The notes: a model not told the origin generated them from the sequence alone. 11,882 nt of DNA from Planctomycetaceae bacterium (GCA_023258825.1 JALQWE010000068.1:1-11882); one strand, 5' to 3'; numbered from the stretch's first letter, positions 1-8,279 are shown. Made by a program: numbers and translations.

Positions 1-174
1 GCGTAAGCCGACACCACCCCCAGCCTTCTGTTGAACAGGACGCGCTCCGAGATGCTGCCGGCGGGCCAAGGTTTGCATCACGGTGAACGATCTGTCCGCG
101 CGACAGCTGGTTGAATTGACGCGGCACGCAGCGCCACTACGGTTGCCCCGGTTTCTGATGTCTGTCCCGATTTC
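1..174. other. Window-edge stretch, no gene called
   Basis: This short stretch lies downstream of the APS reductase gene. Minus-strand frames stay open to the window edge, one from a GTG-ATG pair at 76-81 and another running past a stop near 130. A plus-strand frame is also open from the edge to a stop at 82-84. None gives a recognisable motif over so few codons, so a partial gene running off the left edge is possible but cannot be supported. Confidence 0.3.
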
Positions 175-966
175 TCAGATCATGAAGTCTGTGGATCGCC
201 CCAGAATGCGATCGATCAGGTCCTGCGGCAAGTCGACAGCTGGTGCTCGTTCCGGATCCATGTCTGTCGGATTGATGCCGCAGTACACGCTCCATGGGCC
301 CAGATGTCGCCAGCGACCGGCGCGTTTCGGTTCCCCCGGCAGCACGGGCGTTGTGCATCGATTGCAGCCGATGGTGGAAAATCCCTGCTTATGCAGTGGG
401 TTCAGAATGACCTGATTTTGAGCGATGTACTCATCCATCTGCTCATTGGAAAAGTTGGCCAGCACGTTGATCCGCAGGCAATTCAGGCGGGTGTCAACGG
501 CCAGAATCGGGCACACGCCTCGCCGTCCACCATCCGCTCGACGCAGGCTGCCGATTAACGCGTCATACTTTCCTCGAACCGCATCCAGCGGCTCACTCTT
601 TCGCATCTCACAGCACTGCTTCTGCCCTTCTGCGGACAGATAAAGGATCCCGTACTTCTCTGTCTGCTCCTCCATCGTCAGCGCTGGTTTATACGTGTGA
701 ATGGTCAGTCCGTACTCACGCATCAGGCGGTCGCGTGTGTCCAGCGTTTCCTGGAACAAGACGCCGGTGTCGACAAACACAACCGGCATATTCACAGGAA
801 TGTGACTCAGCATGTGGCAGATCACGTTGCCGGCTTCCTGCATTGAAGACATCGCAGCAACTCGATCCCCAAAGATCTCTTTTGCCCACTGCAGCAGTTC
901 CTGGGGACTGCGGTCATCAAAGGTCCGGTTCAGAGTGGCCAGATCGGCCTGGCTAAGACGCGCCAT
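175..966 (-). CDS. cysH: Assimilatory adenylylsulfate (APS) reductase, CysH family
   Basis: The 263-residue product belongs to the PAPS/APS reductase family, which reduces activated sulfate to sulfite in the cytoplasm using thioredoxin or glutathione. Near the N-terminus are the VFVDTG stretch (about 64-69) and an ETL segment typical of the adenylyl-sulfate-binding fold. The double cysteine QCCEMRK (Cys118-Cys119) and the GCNRCTTPV motif (Cys201, Cys204) are the [4Fe-4S] ligands that mark the APS-using branch (EC 1.8.4.10); PAPS-specific enzymes lack them. The C-terminal YCGI cysteine (Cys229) sits where the catalytic ECG cysteine lies. A TTG precedes the ATG directly; I chose the ATG at 966, with a weak GGAA ribosome site 7 nt upstream. 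The length is close to the family norm. No ATP sulfurylase or sulfite reductase is visible, so a sulfur operon, if any, lies to the left. Substrate preference is inferred from the cysteines. Confidence 0.93.
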   Translation of the reverse strand: MARLSQADLATLNRTFDDRSPQELLQWAKEIFGDRVAAMSSMQEAGNVICHMLSHIPVNMPVVFVDTGVLFQETLDTRDRLMREYGLTIHTYKPALTMEEQTEKYGILYLSAEGQKQCCEMRKSEPLDAVRGKYDALIGSLRRADGGRRGVCPILAVDTRLNCLRINVLANFSNEQMDEYIAQNQVILNPLHKQGFSTIGCNRCTTPVLPGEPKRAGRWRHLGPWSVYCGINPTDMDPERAPAVDLPQDLIDRILGRSTDFMI

Positions 967-1344
967 CAATGGGTTCCGTTTCGTCCTCAGTTTTCAATCC
1001 GTTTCGCTGACCACAAGCTGGATTTTTGCAGGAACGGCGATGCGAAAGAATATCGTTTTTTTTGAACGTTGGAAGAAGGACCATTTCCGCGTGAACCCTC
1101 ATCTGCAGGCGACAGATGCAGCGCCACCATCGGAGGGATAGTCAGAAAACGACGGAAAACACCGCGTTTTTGCAGGTTTTCTCTTTGAAAGACCGTCTGA
1201 AGAGAAATCTGAAAAAAAACGCCGGCGCCCGAAAAATAGGAAAAAGACGGCCCGCTTTATGTTGCCTGCATGGTCACTCCGTCGATACCATCAATAGCCT
1301 CAGACTGCGAATTCCCGCCCTTTTTCATCCCCAGGAAGCCCGCC
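967..1344. other. Divergent intergenic region between cysH and the DUF1501 gene
   Basis: This roughly 380-base spacer separates two divergent genes and should hold both promoters. It is rich in A and T runs, for example at 1051-1060 and 1210-1220, and I see no convincing -35/-10 pair, operator palindrome or riboswitch. The DUF1501 frame stays open upstream to an ATG at 1270, but residues before the 1345 start look non-coding. Confidence 0.5.
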
Positions 1345-2649
1345 ATGCTGGATCTGATGTTTGGCAATACCGGTCGAAACTGCGAAGGAACTTCACGACG
1401 GAATTTTCTGCGCGTCGGCGGTCTGGGAATGGGTAGCCTGACTCTGGCGGGCCTGCTGCAGCAGAAAGCCCGCGCCGCCGAACAGGGCTTTCGCTCCAGC
1501 GACAAATCCGTGATCTGGCTGTGGCTTAGCGGTGGCCCCACCCATGTCGAAACCTTCGACCCCAAAATGACGGCACCCGCGGAGTACCGTAGTGTGACCG
1601 GTGAAGTCAAAACGACTCTTCCCGGAGTCACCCTCGGTGGTAACTTCGAACGCATGGCCCAACTCACCGACAAAATGGCCATCGTGCGTTCCTTCGCCCA
1701 CACAAACAGCGGGCATTCCGGTGGGACCCATTATGTCATGACGGGATACGACAACCGTCTGGCTGACAACGGTGCCAATCCGGATCGGCCCTTCATCGGT
1801 TCAATTGTGTCCCGGTTGCGCGGGACCAATCATCCCACAACCGGGATTCCAACCTACGTGCGCCTTGGCGGCATCTACGCCGATGGCCCTGCTTTCCTGG
1901 GAACTGCCTACGGCCCATTCGATCCTGCCGGCGAAGCACGTCGCAACATGTCTCTCACCGTGGATCAGAACCGCCTGGCCAGTCGACGCGCCATCCTCGA
2001 TGGGATCGATACAGTCAAACGCGATATCGATCGCCAGGGATTAATGGAGGGTCTGGATTCGTTTGAACAGCAGGCCTTCAATCTGATTCTCAGCCGATCG
2101 CAGCAGGCCTTCGATATGAAGTTCGAAGATCCTCGCGTGGTGGACCGCTACGGGAAAGGTCTCGGCGAACAACTGCTGCTCGCCAGACGTCTCTGCGAAA
2201 GTGGTTGCGGCTTCGTCACCGTCAACTTCGGTGGCTGGGATATGCACAGCAACATCAAGCAGGAAATGGATCGCCGCGGGCCGGAAGTCGATCGTGCTGT
2301 TTCCGCGTTGATTGAGGACCTTGATCAACGTGGTCAACTGGAGAACGTTTTGCTGGTGATCAGCGGCGAGTTCGGGCGTACCCCGAAAGTCAATGGTTCC
2401 GGCGGACGTGACCACTGGGCCCCACTCAGCACACTTGCGTTCGCTGGCGGCGGTCTGAAAATGGGCCAGGTAATTGGCGAATCCGCCGAGAAGGTGGATG
2501 TTCCACGCACGACCCCCATCACCCCACAGGACATGATGGCCACCATCTTCCACGTGCTCGATTTCGATCGTCGAGTCCAGTTCACAAATCAGTCCGGTCG
2601 TCCGACCTACATGATTGAAAACGGCCGCCCAATCGAAGAACTGGTCTAA
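1345..2649 (+). CDS. DUF1501 family protein with Tat signal
   Basis: The 434-residue product is a DUF1501 protein, a family very abundant in planctomycetes and structurally related to the alkaline phosphatase/sulfatase fold; its biochemical role is unsettled. A twin-arginine signal is clear: TSRRNFLRV at residues 16-24, then a hydrophobic stretch to about 38 and a KARA cleavage site near 41-44. This predicts folded export, probably with bound metal. Family blocks follow in order: WLWLSGGPTHVETFDP (58-73), the HSGGTHY segment (124-130), GGWDMH (296-301), GEFGRTP (341-347) and GRDHW (354-358). The ATG at 1345 has an AGGAAG ribosome site 6 nt upstream and places the Tat motif at the usual distance; an upstream ATG at 1270 would add 25 unlikely residues. 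Such genes often sit next to DUF1549/DUF1553 cytochrome-type genes, but no partner is present here. The family call is firm; the substrate is unknown. Confidence 0.93.
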   Translation: MLDLMFGNTGRNCEGTSRRNFLRVGGLGMGSLTLAGLLQQKARAAEQGFRSSDKSVIWLWLSGGPTHVETFDPKMTAPAEYRSVTGEVKTTLPGVTLGGNFERMAQLTDKMAIVRSFAHTNSGHSGGTHYVMTGYDNRLADNGANPDRPFIGSIVSRLRGTNHPTTGIPTYVRLGGIYADGPAFLGTAYGPFDPAGEARRNMSLTVDQNRLASRRAILDGIDTVKRDIDRQGLMEGLDSFEQQAFNLILSRSQQAFDMKFEDPRVVDRYGKGLGEQLLLARRLCESGCGFVTVNFGGWDMHSNIKQEMDRRGPEVDRAVSALIEDLDQRGQLENVLLVISGEFGRTPKVNGSGGRDHWAPLSTLAFAGGGLKMGQVIGESAEKVDVPRTTPITPQDMMATIFHVLDFDRRVQFTNQSGRPTYMIENGRPIEELV

Positions 2650-2801
2650 CCTGCTCGTCCTCGAATCGGCTTGTTCCTCTGTTTGCCACGCTGCCCCATC
2701 AGATCGCCGCCGATGGGTTAACTCTTTGTTGCGTCGCTGGCAAGCGTTGTTCGCACTTGTTGTTATACGGAACAAGCTCTCGTTACCGGCACGTGAGTTC
2801 A

Positions 2802-2816
2802 GTGACCAGCGGTCAC
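2802..2816. terminator. Hairpin between convergent genes
   Basis: GTGACC and GGTCAC form a perfect 6-bp stem around a 3-nt loop, in the 186-bp gap between the converging DUF1501 and photolyase genes. It lies 20 bp past the photolyase stop. A weaker repeat (CTTGTT/AACAAG, 2756-2776) lies beside it. Neither has a T tract, so a bidirectional terminator role is only plausible. Confidence 0.3.
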
Positions 2817-2835
2817 AGTCAGCTGTGGCCGCGCG

Positions 2836-5325
2836 TTACCACAACGTGCGTTGCCGGACCGGCTCAGTTTGCAGCCCCCGCAGAATGCTGCCCGCGGCGG
2901 CTACGCCACTCAGAAACGCAGCCTCCACGCCACAACAGGCCGTGGGGTTGTCAAACAGCCCGTCGCCGCACAGCACCAACCCCTGACGCTCAAGGTCCAG
3001 CAATGATCGTCTCAGGTTTGCCCCCGCCGTGATGAGCTCTTCATTCGTCCCTGCCAGCGGCGCTGGTCTGGCATATCGCCAGCGATGTGCCTGGATGAGG
3101 ATTGGTTCAGCAAGCCTCTGTCCGAGTCGCTCCGCCAACGCAGCCAGCAAGTGATTCTGGACCTCCGCCGCAGATGCATCGCAGTGGGCGTTTCCCCAGT
3201 CCGGTGTGGAGTGAATTACCAGCTGCTCACCCCGGAACGCCGCATTCCGTCCCGGCTTGGTCTGATTCCTCGCAATACGCCGAATCGGGCTTTCAAAAAC
3301 CTCGGCCGCATTCCAGGGCACCGACAATCTTTCGGGCAAGACCACCAGCAGAGTCCACATCGTGTCGTACTTCAACGACTGCAGTGCTGCAGGCGCCATG
3401 CTGCCGGCCAGTGCTGCGGTCTGAGGAACAGGGAGGGCACAGATGACCTGATCGAAGACCCCCAGCGGTGCGCCTGCGAGGTCCAGCAGCGTGTACCCGT
3501 CCGCCCCGCGTTCTATGCGACTGACGTGGGTTTCAGTCCGCACGGACAGATCCTCTGCGAGACTTCGAACCAGGTCCTTCATTCCGGGGACGCCAACCAG
3601 ACGGGCCTGCCGCGGTGCCGGGCTGCATTGGCCCTGTGGTCGAAGTTCTGCAAACTCGCCGCTCCATTCCGCCACCAGACCTTCGGCCTTCCACGACGCG
3701 ACAGCGCGGCGAAAGCGTCGATCATGAACCTGGAACGACTGCACACCATGATCGAGGGACACATCATCGATTCGACGAGTCGCCATGCGACCGCCAAATC
3801 CGCGGCTCTTTTCAAAAACCGTGACGGGCAGACCGTGGTCGCGCAGTGTTCGAGCAGCGATCACGCCGGAAAGACCTGCACCGATCACCGCCACTTTCGG
3901 AATTGGCTGACAGCGCGGTGTATTCGTTTTTCGAGACCACGCGGCGACATCCAGTCGCTTCGAGTGCTCAGCCGTCGGACGTGGACGCACCGTCCCGAGA
4001 ATCGGAAGTTCCGGGGCAAATGGGCGGTCAAACTGACCAAGACACCAGAGAATTCCGCCATAAGACGAAGGGTCTCGTCCATCCAGTGCGTAGCGGTGAT
4101 TCAGATCAATCAGAGTCCGCAGGGCATCACGCGGTGAAGCCGTCCACTCCAGAAGGGCCTTGCCCCAGGTCATTCGCACGTTGTTGTGAAGTTCCCCGTG
4201 AATCCGCAGTGAATTCTGGGCCGCATTCCAGAGTGCGTCGTGAGTTGCACCGCGAGCCAGTTGTTCCGGCGAATACTGATACGGGCGTCGGTCCGCTGCG
4301 TGCTCCTGCAACGTTCGCTGTGCCCATCCTGGCAACGCAGTCCATTCCTCATGATCCGGCCTGTAAAAACAAAAGCACCACGCCAGTTCTCGCCAGATCA
4401 TCAGTTCCTCAAGAAATTTTTCAGGCCCTTCCCCTGCGAGCTCAGAGGTTTCGCGAGCCACCTGCAGCGGAGACACCATTCCGTAGTGCAGATACGCCGA
4501 AAGGCGGCTGACGCCATTCAGCAGCGGGTTGTTCCGGCGCGCAGCGTAGTGCTTCAGGGCACCCTGCCGAAACGCCGCCCAGCGTTCCAGTCCGGCCGTT
4601 GTGCCTCCGGGAGTATCAACGACCGGGCCCACCGAATGATCAATTCGGCAGCCCGCGACAAGCTCTGCCAGCTGGGCCGTCTGCAGGTCCACCGGAGCAA
4701 ACGGGAGGTGGTTGATTTCGCAGTAGCGGGGTAACTCGGATGTGACTGGCCATGCTGCGGACAGTCGTGATTTTCGCAAACGCTTTGTCGCGTCCCGGAA
4801 CTGAAATGCACGCTCGTAGGAACGTCCGACAAGTTGCATCGGGACGACGCAGGATGTGTCGACAGCGACGACAGCACGCGCTGTCCGACTGAGCAGTCCT
4901 CGAAGAAACAGCGAGTGCGGGCCGGTCGGCATTTCCTCGGTCACAACGAGGCAGGATTGATCCGCCAGATCACGGAGCACATTCGGGCCCGATCCCTGCT
5001 GCTGCAGGTGAAAAACGTAGCGGACTCCCCAGTCCTGTAGTTGCCGCTGGACATCTCTTGCACCCTGCAGAATGAACGTGTGGTGTCGATCCGATGCCCA
5101 TGGGTAGGACTCTGACAGCGCGTGATACACGAGGAGTGGAACATCCAGCTGACAAGCCAGCAGGACCGCCGTGTCAAGCGCTGGGTTCTCGTCGGCTCGT
5201 ACGGCCGAACACATCCAGTACAGCACAAAGTCGTGACCTGCCGCTACCGGGGCCTCCTGAACCACGCGACAGCGTTCGGCCAGATGCAAGGGAAGATCGG
5301 AGTTCAGGCGAGCCTGCAGAGACAT
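2836..5325 (-). CDS. Class II CPD photolyase fused to renalase-like FAD/NAD(P) oxidoreductase
   Basis: This single 829-residue reading frame carries two enzymes. Residues about 10-470 form a class II deoxyribodipyrimidine photolyase, which uses light and FAD to reverse UV-induced cyclobutane pyrimidine dimers. The N-terminal antenna-type domain opens with DFVLYWM (32-38). The FAD-binding catalytic half carries WRELAWCFCFY (311-321), THDALWNAAQ (361-370), HNNVRMTWGKALLEWT (380-395) and LDGRDPSSYGG (414-424), all class II signatures. Residues about 476-829 are a separate flavoprotein of the COG3380/renalase type: a Rossmann VAVIGAGLSG (478-487), FEKSRGFGGRMATRR (504-518) and a C-terminal CGDG (786-789) that would hold a second FAD. 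The frame extends 49 codons further upstream, but family similarity starts just after the ATG at 5325, whose ribosome site is weak. The fused domain might supply reduced flavin or repair another lesion; that is inference. Domain calls are firm. Confidence 0.9.
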   Translation of the reverse strand: MSLQARLNSDLPLHLAERCRVVQEAPVAAGHDFVLYWMCSAVRADENPALDTAVLLACQLDVPLLVYHALSESYPWASDRHHTFILQGARDVQRQLQDWGVRYVFHLQQQGSGPNVLRDLADQSCLVVTEEMPTGPHSLFLRGLLSRTARAVVAVDTSCVVPMQLVGRSYERAFQFRDATKRLRKSRLSAAWPVTSELPRYCEINHLPFAPVDLQTAQLAELVAGCRIDHSVGPVVDTPGGTTAGLERWAAFRQGALKHYAARRNNPLLNGVSRLSAYLHYGMVSPLQVARETSELAGEGPEKFLEELMIWRELAWCFCFYRPDHEEWTALPGWAQRTLQEHAADRRPYQYSPEQLARGATHDALWNAAQNSLRIHGELHNNVRMTWGKALLEWTASPRDALRTLIDLNHRYALDGRDPSSYGGILWCLGQFDRPFAPELPILGTVRPRPTAEHSKRLDVAAWSRKTNTPRCQPIPKVAVIGAGLSGVIAARTLRDHGLPVTVFEKSRGFGGRMATRRIDDVSLDHGVQSFQVHDRRFRRAVASWKAEGLVAEWSGEFAELRPQGQCSPAPRQARLVGVPGMKDLVRSLAEDLSVRTETHVSRIERGADGYTLLDLAGAPLGVFDQVICALPVPQTAALAGSMAPAALQSLKYDTMWTLLVVLPERLSVPWNAAEVFESPIRRIARNQTKPGRNAAFRGEQLVIHSTPDWGNAHCDASAAEVQNHLLAALAERLGQRLAEPILIQAHRWRYARPAPLAGTNEELITAGANLRRSLLDLERQGLVLCGDGLFDNPTACCGVEAAFLSGVAAAGSILRGLQTEPVRQRTLW

Positions 5326-5849
5326 CCGTGGGGCTTTCAGCTGAGTGCCGGCCACCGTCGTCGATGATGGCCTGAGGGAATTCCAGTGGTGAGCGGTCCG
5401 TAACGAGAATTTGCTTCCAGACAATCCAGGGCAACTCGGGCGCGGGCTGAGGTTTACTTTCATCCAGAGCAACGCAGTCGAAGCAAACGATTGGCTGAAT
5501 CAGGAACTGGCTGCCTGCAGAAAAACGGCGACCCATCCAGTGTTCAACCGGTGTCTGCTGGCTGAAACGCAATCGGTGCAACCCGAGGGAGCAGCCCTCG
5601 TTCAGAGATACCATTTGCGTTGCAGACACAACTCCGCCGTCGCAGTCGGATTTTAGCCGGACCGGGGGGACTGTCTGAGTCAAAATCGGGGGGTGTCGGC
5701 AATTTCAGGACTTCGATCGATCTGTCACCTTCCTGAAAGAGGATGGTGGTCCCCTCGCCAGCCGTTGGTCCGGACCGTGCCACGACCCATACAACGGGAC
5801 CTTTGGATTTGAAAAAGCGAGCGAAGGGACCGGGATCGGGGCGAGACAA
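5326..5849 (-). pseudogene. Possible frameshifted small gene of unknown function
   Basis: Two overlapping minus-strand frames each look coding in a different part. The first runs from a TTG at 5849 with a plausible start (SRPDPGPFARFFKSKG) and beta-like text (VVWVVARSG) until about 5690, then becomes arginine-rich and stops at 5544. The second, offset by +1, has a stop just upstream of 5700. It then reads well from about 5680 (GCSLGLHRLRF, VEHWMGRRFSAGS, ELPWIVWKQILVT) to about 5340, and overlaps the photolyase start out of frame. Two runs of six G (5664-5669 and 5688-5693) lie exactly where the frames would have to join. One gene of about 170 residues broken by an indel explains this; two spurious frames are the alternative. 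I do not recognise the protein. The proposed TTG overlaps the tRNA promoter, so the true start is uncertain. Confidence 0.3.
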
Positions 5850-5871
5850 GCCTGGAAACTCACGTTATACT
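5843..5871 (+). promoter_or_regulatory. Promoter of the intron-containing tRNA gene
   Basis: TATACT (5866-5871) differs from the -10 consensus at one base. A GAGACA (5843-5848) sits 17 bp upstream as a -35 element. Transcription would start around 5878, just before the tRNA 5' end at 5881, as expected for a tRNA gene. Confidence 0.6.
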
Positions 5872-5880
5872 TACCAGCAC

Positions 5881-6226
5881 GGGATCGTAGCTCAACGGTC
5901 AGAGCAGGGGACTTTAGTGATCAGGGCCTGGGTCGTCGTCGGTGATGCTGACGGCGGTATGGCATGATCAAATGGGTTGCCCTGGTTTTCAGGACTCTTC
6001 GGGGGCCTGCAGAACCTCGGTAGAATCTGTCAAATTCGGGGAACGCTGAACTTCTTGCGAAGTGTGCCAATCCCGAGCCAAGCTGCCAACAGGCAGAAGG
6101 TGTAGAGACCAGACGGCAGACACGTAAAGTGAAGGGATGGTCCAGCCCACAAACTCGAAAGAGGCGGCGAAAGCCGAAGTGGTACGCATAATCCCTTGGT
6201 TGCAGGTTCGAATCCTGCCGGTCCCA
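5881..6226 (+). tRNA. ileX-like: tRNA-Ile2 (CAU), interrupted by a group I intron
   Basis: Two exons, 5881-5913 and 6187-6226, join into a complete 73-nt tRNA. The acceptor stem is GGGATCG (5881-5887) with CGGTCCC (6219-6225). The D stem is GCTC/GAGC. The anticodon stem GGGGA (5907-5911) pairs with TCCCT (6192-6196) around the loop CT-CATAA. The T stem GCAGG/CCTGC encloses TTCGAAT, and the discriminator is A6226. CCA is not encoded. The anticodon is CAU. The 29-31 positions are not the GGG of initiator tRNA, and the anticodon arm with its following TTGGT matches the pattern I remember for tRNA-Ile2. In that tRNA C34 is changed to lysidine by TilS so that it reads AUA. Elongator tRNA-Met is the alternative. 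The intron lies between U33 and C34, so the tRNA is non-functional until spliced. Confidence 0.92.
5914..6186 (+). ncRNA. Group I intron (subgroup IC3-like) in the tRNA anticodon loop
   Basis: The 273-nt insert has a full group I core. P3 is TCTGTC (6026-6031) with GGCAGA (6115-6120). P4 is TTCGGG (6035-6040) with CCCGAG (6072-6077). P5 is extended by ACTTC/GAAGT (6050-6063), and P6 is capped by CTGCC/GGCAG (6083-6096). P7, the guanosine site, is GACCA (6107-6111) with TGGTC (6138-6142); P8 is CAC/GTG (6121-6131). P9 is CCAC/GTGG (6147-6182), holding two hairpins with GAAA tetraloops. The guide sequence GGTC (5931-5934) pairs with exon GACT (5910-5913), giving the required U-G wobble at the 5' splice site. 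The intron ends in G6186. Stretches such as GGTGTAGAGAC and CAGACGGCA match the Azoarcus tRNA-Ile intron as I remember it. It is too small to encode a homing endonuclease. Self-splicing with external guanosine is expected but not shown. Confidence 0.92.
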
Positions 6227-6240
6227 GTTTTCTTTTTTCC
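6227..6240 (+). terminator. T-rich tract after the tRNA
   Basis: GTTTT followed by CTTTTTT directly abuts the discriminator base. With the GC-rich T arm and acceptor stem upstream it could end transcription, but there is no dedicated hairpin. Confidence 0.35.
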
Positions 6241-6256
6241 GACCTGCCAGTGCGGG

Positions 6257-6508
6257 TCATGTCAGTTCGACGATCGTGGACGTTGCCGGCAGGCGCCGCA
6301 GTTCCTGTGTGGTCAACTGCTGCCGATATTCGATGGCGAATGGGCAGGGCAAAACGGTTTCGCCCATAGGCAACTGTAAGTGTCCCCTGCGGAAGATGGG
6401 CATCAGACCGCACGGCGTATCGCGATGGGGCCCCTGTGGCTCATCGACTTCGTGAGGCATCCTGTACCGCCGCCTGTTTTGCTCACCAGGTTCTCGCATG
6501 ACTCGCAT
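6257..6508 (-). CDS. Small hypothetical protein (uncertain)
   Basis: An 83-codon frame with codon use resembling the surrounding genes, especially in its second half (QLPMGETVLPCPFAIEY, then LTTQELRRLP). It ends close to the tRNA terminator, converging on it. An internal ATG at 6460 would give a 67-residue product. The ribosome site is weak for both starts. I recognise no domain, signal peptide or membrane segment. It may be the tail of a decayed longer gene, since an overlapping minus-strand frame continues upstream in another phase. It may also be a chance frame. Confidence 0.25.
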   Translation of the reverse strand: MRVMREPGEQNRRRYRMPHEVDEPQGPHRDTPCGLMPIFRRGHLQLPMGETVLPCPFAIEYRQQLTTQELRRLPATSTIVELT

Positions 6509-7253
6509 TGCAACGCTGTCCGTGGCGAATTAACGAGCTGTCGGCAGTGGTCGATTGTTCTCGCCTTGAAGACGCTGTGTTACCTCGCGGGCAATACGGA
6601 CACCTGCCGCTGGCAGTACCGATAAAGACTCCGATCGTCAGCAGTTCAGGCCCGAGGGGAACACTGCCACGTGTGAGTGAAATATTTGGGAATCCAGCAC
6701 CACCGAAGCGGTCTAAAGCTGCGCCGCGACGATCGTTCGCAGGCGATAATAGGGGGCCGAGGACCAGACCCTTTTTTCGTTCGAAACGTCCTTGTCGGAA
6801 AACCCACCCGGAATTTTGCTGACCGTTCTGGTCAAGCAGGATCCAGCGAATCTCGCCGGTTCTCGAAAAATATCCGTCGCATTCCCATCTATTGGATTGA
6901 CAATTTAGTACAGGCAGTGCATTCTGCGCAAGATCGACAACTTTCTTCGGTGGGCCGCTGCGGAATCTCTGTTTTGAGATCCACAGCATGGTTTTTTTCT
7001 TTCCATAAGCCGTTGGATTTTCGATAAGCCACGACAGGGGTTCACAGCGGCATCTACAGATGACTCTGTATTCATGGTTATGTGGGTTTGGGGTGGTTGG
7101 GTGTTTGGGGTGGTTTTGGTTTTTATGCCGTACCTCATGTGCGTTCGCACAGGTCTTTCTCCTTTCAAAAGCATTCGCTGATCCGGTCGTTGGTCTGCTT
7201 CCGGACGCGGGTTCCCGTCGTTCTGTTCTCTTTCTTAATCAGGAGTGAAGTTC
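6509..7253. other. Long stretch without a convincing gene
   Basis: Frames on both strands overlap here without a clear winner, and none carries a recognisable motif. A consensus TTGACA at 6897-6902 has only a poor -10 (CATTCT, 6920-6925). The G-rich tract at 7084-7110 is listed separately. The last 100 bases are the leader of the DUF1559 gene. Confidence 0.4.
7084..7110 (+). promoter_or_regulatory. Potential G-quadruplex in the DUF1559 leader
   Basis: Four G runs (7084-7086, 7090-7093, 7099-7101, 7107-7110) are separated by loops of 3, 5 and 5 nt, which fits the standard quadruplex rule. The tract is in a G/T-only stretch on the coding strand, ending 143 bp before the DUF1559 start. Any regulatory role is inference. 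Confidence 0.4.

Positions 7254-8279
<1,026 letters not shown>

Noticed and set aside
3085..4137. Plus-strand 350-codon frame
   Set aside because: Entirely antisense to the oxidoreductase and photolyase domains, which carry clear motifs on the other strand.
5326..5472. 49-codon N-terminal extension of the photolyase frame
   Set aside because: Family similarity begins after the ATG at 5325, and the extension has an atypical composition while another frame looks more coding there.
5743..5967. Plus-strand 74-codon frame
   Set aside because: It crosses the tRNA promoter, the first tRNA exon and the intron start; chance frame.
6030..6413. Minus-strand frame containing GPAGFEPATKGL
   Set aside because: This peptide comes from reading a tRNA gene on the wrong strand; it overlaps the tRNA 3' exon and the intron and is a well-known false annotation.
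6483..6989. Minus-strand 168-codon frame
   Set aside because: No recognisable motif, poor internal codon pattern and arginine/serine-rich stretches; a CPYC pair alone is not enough to call a gene.
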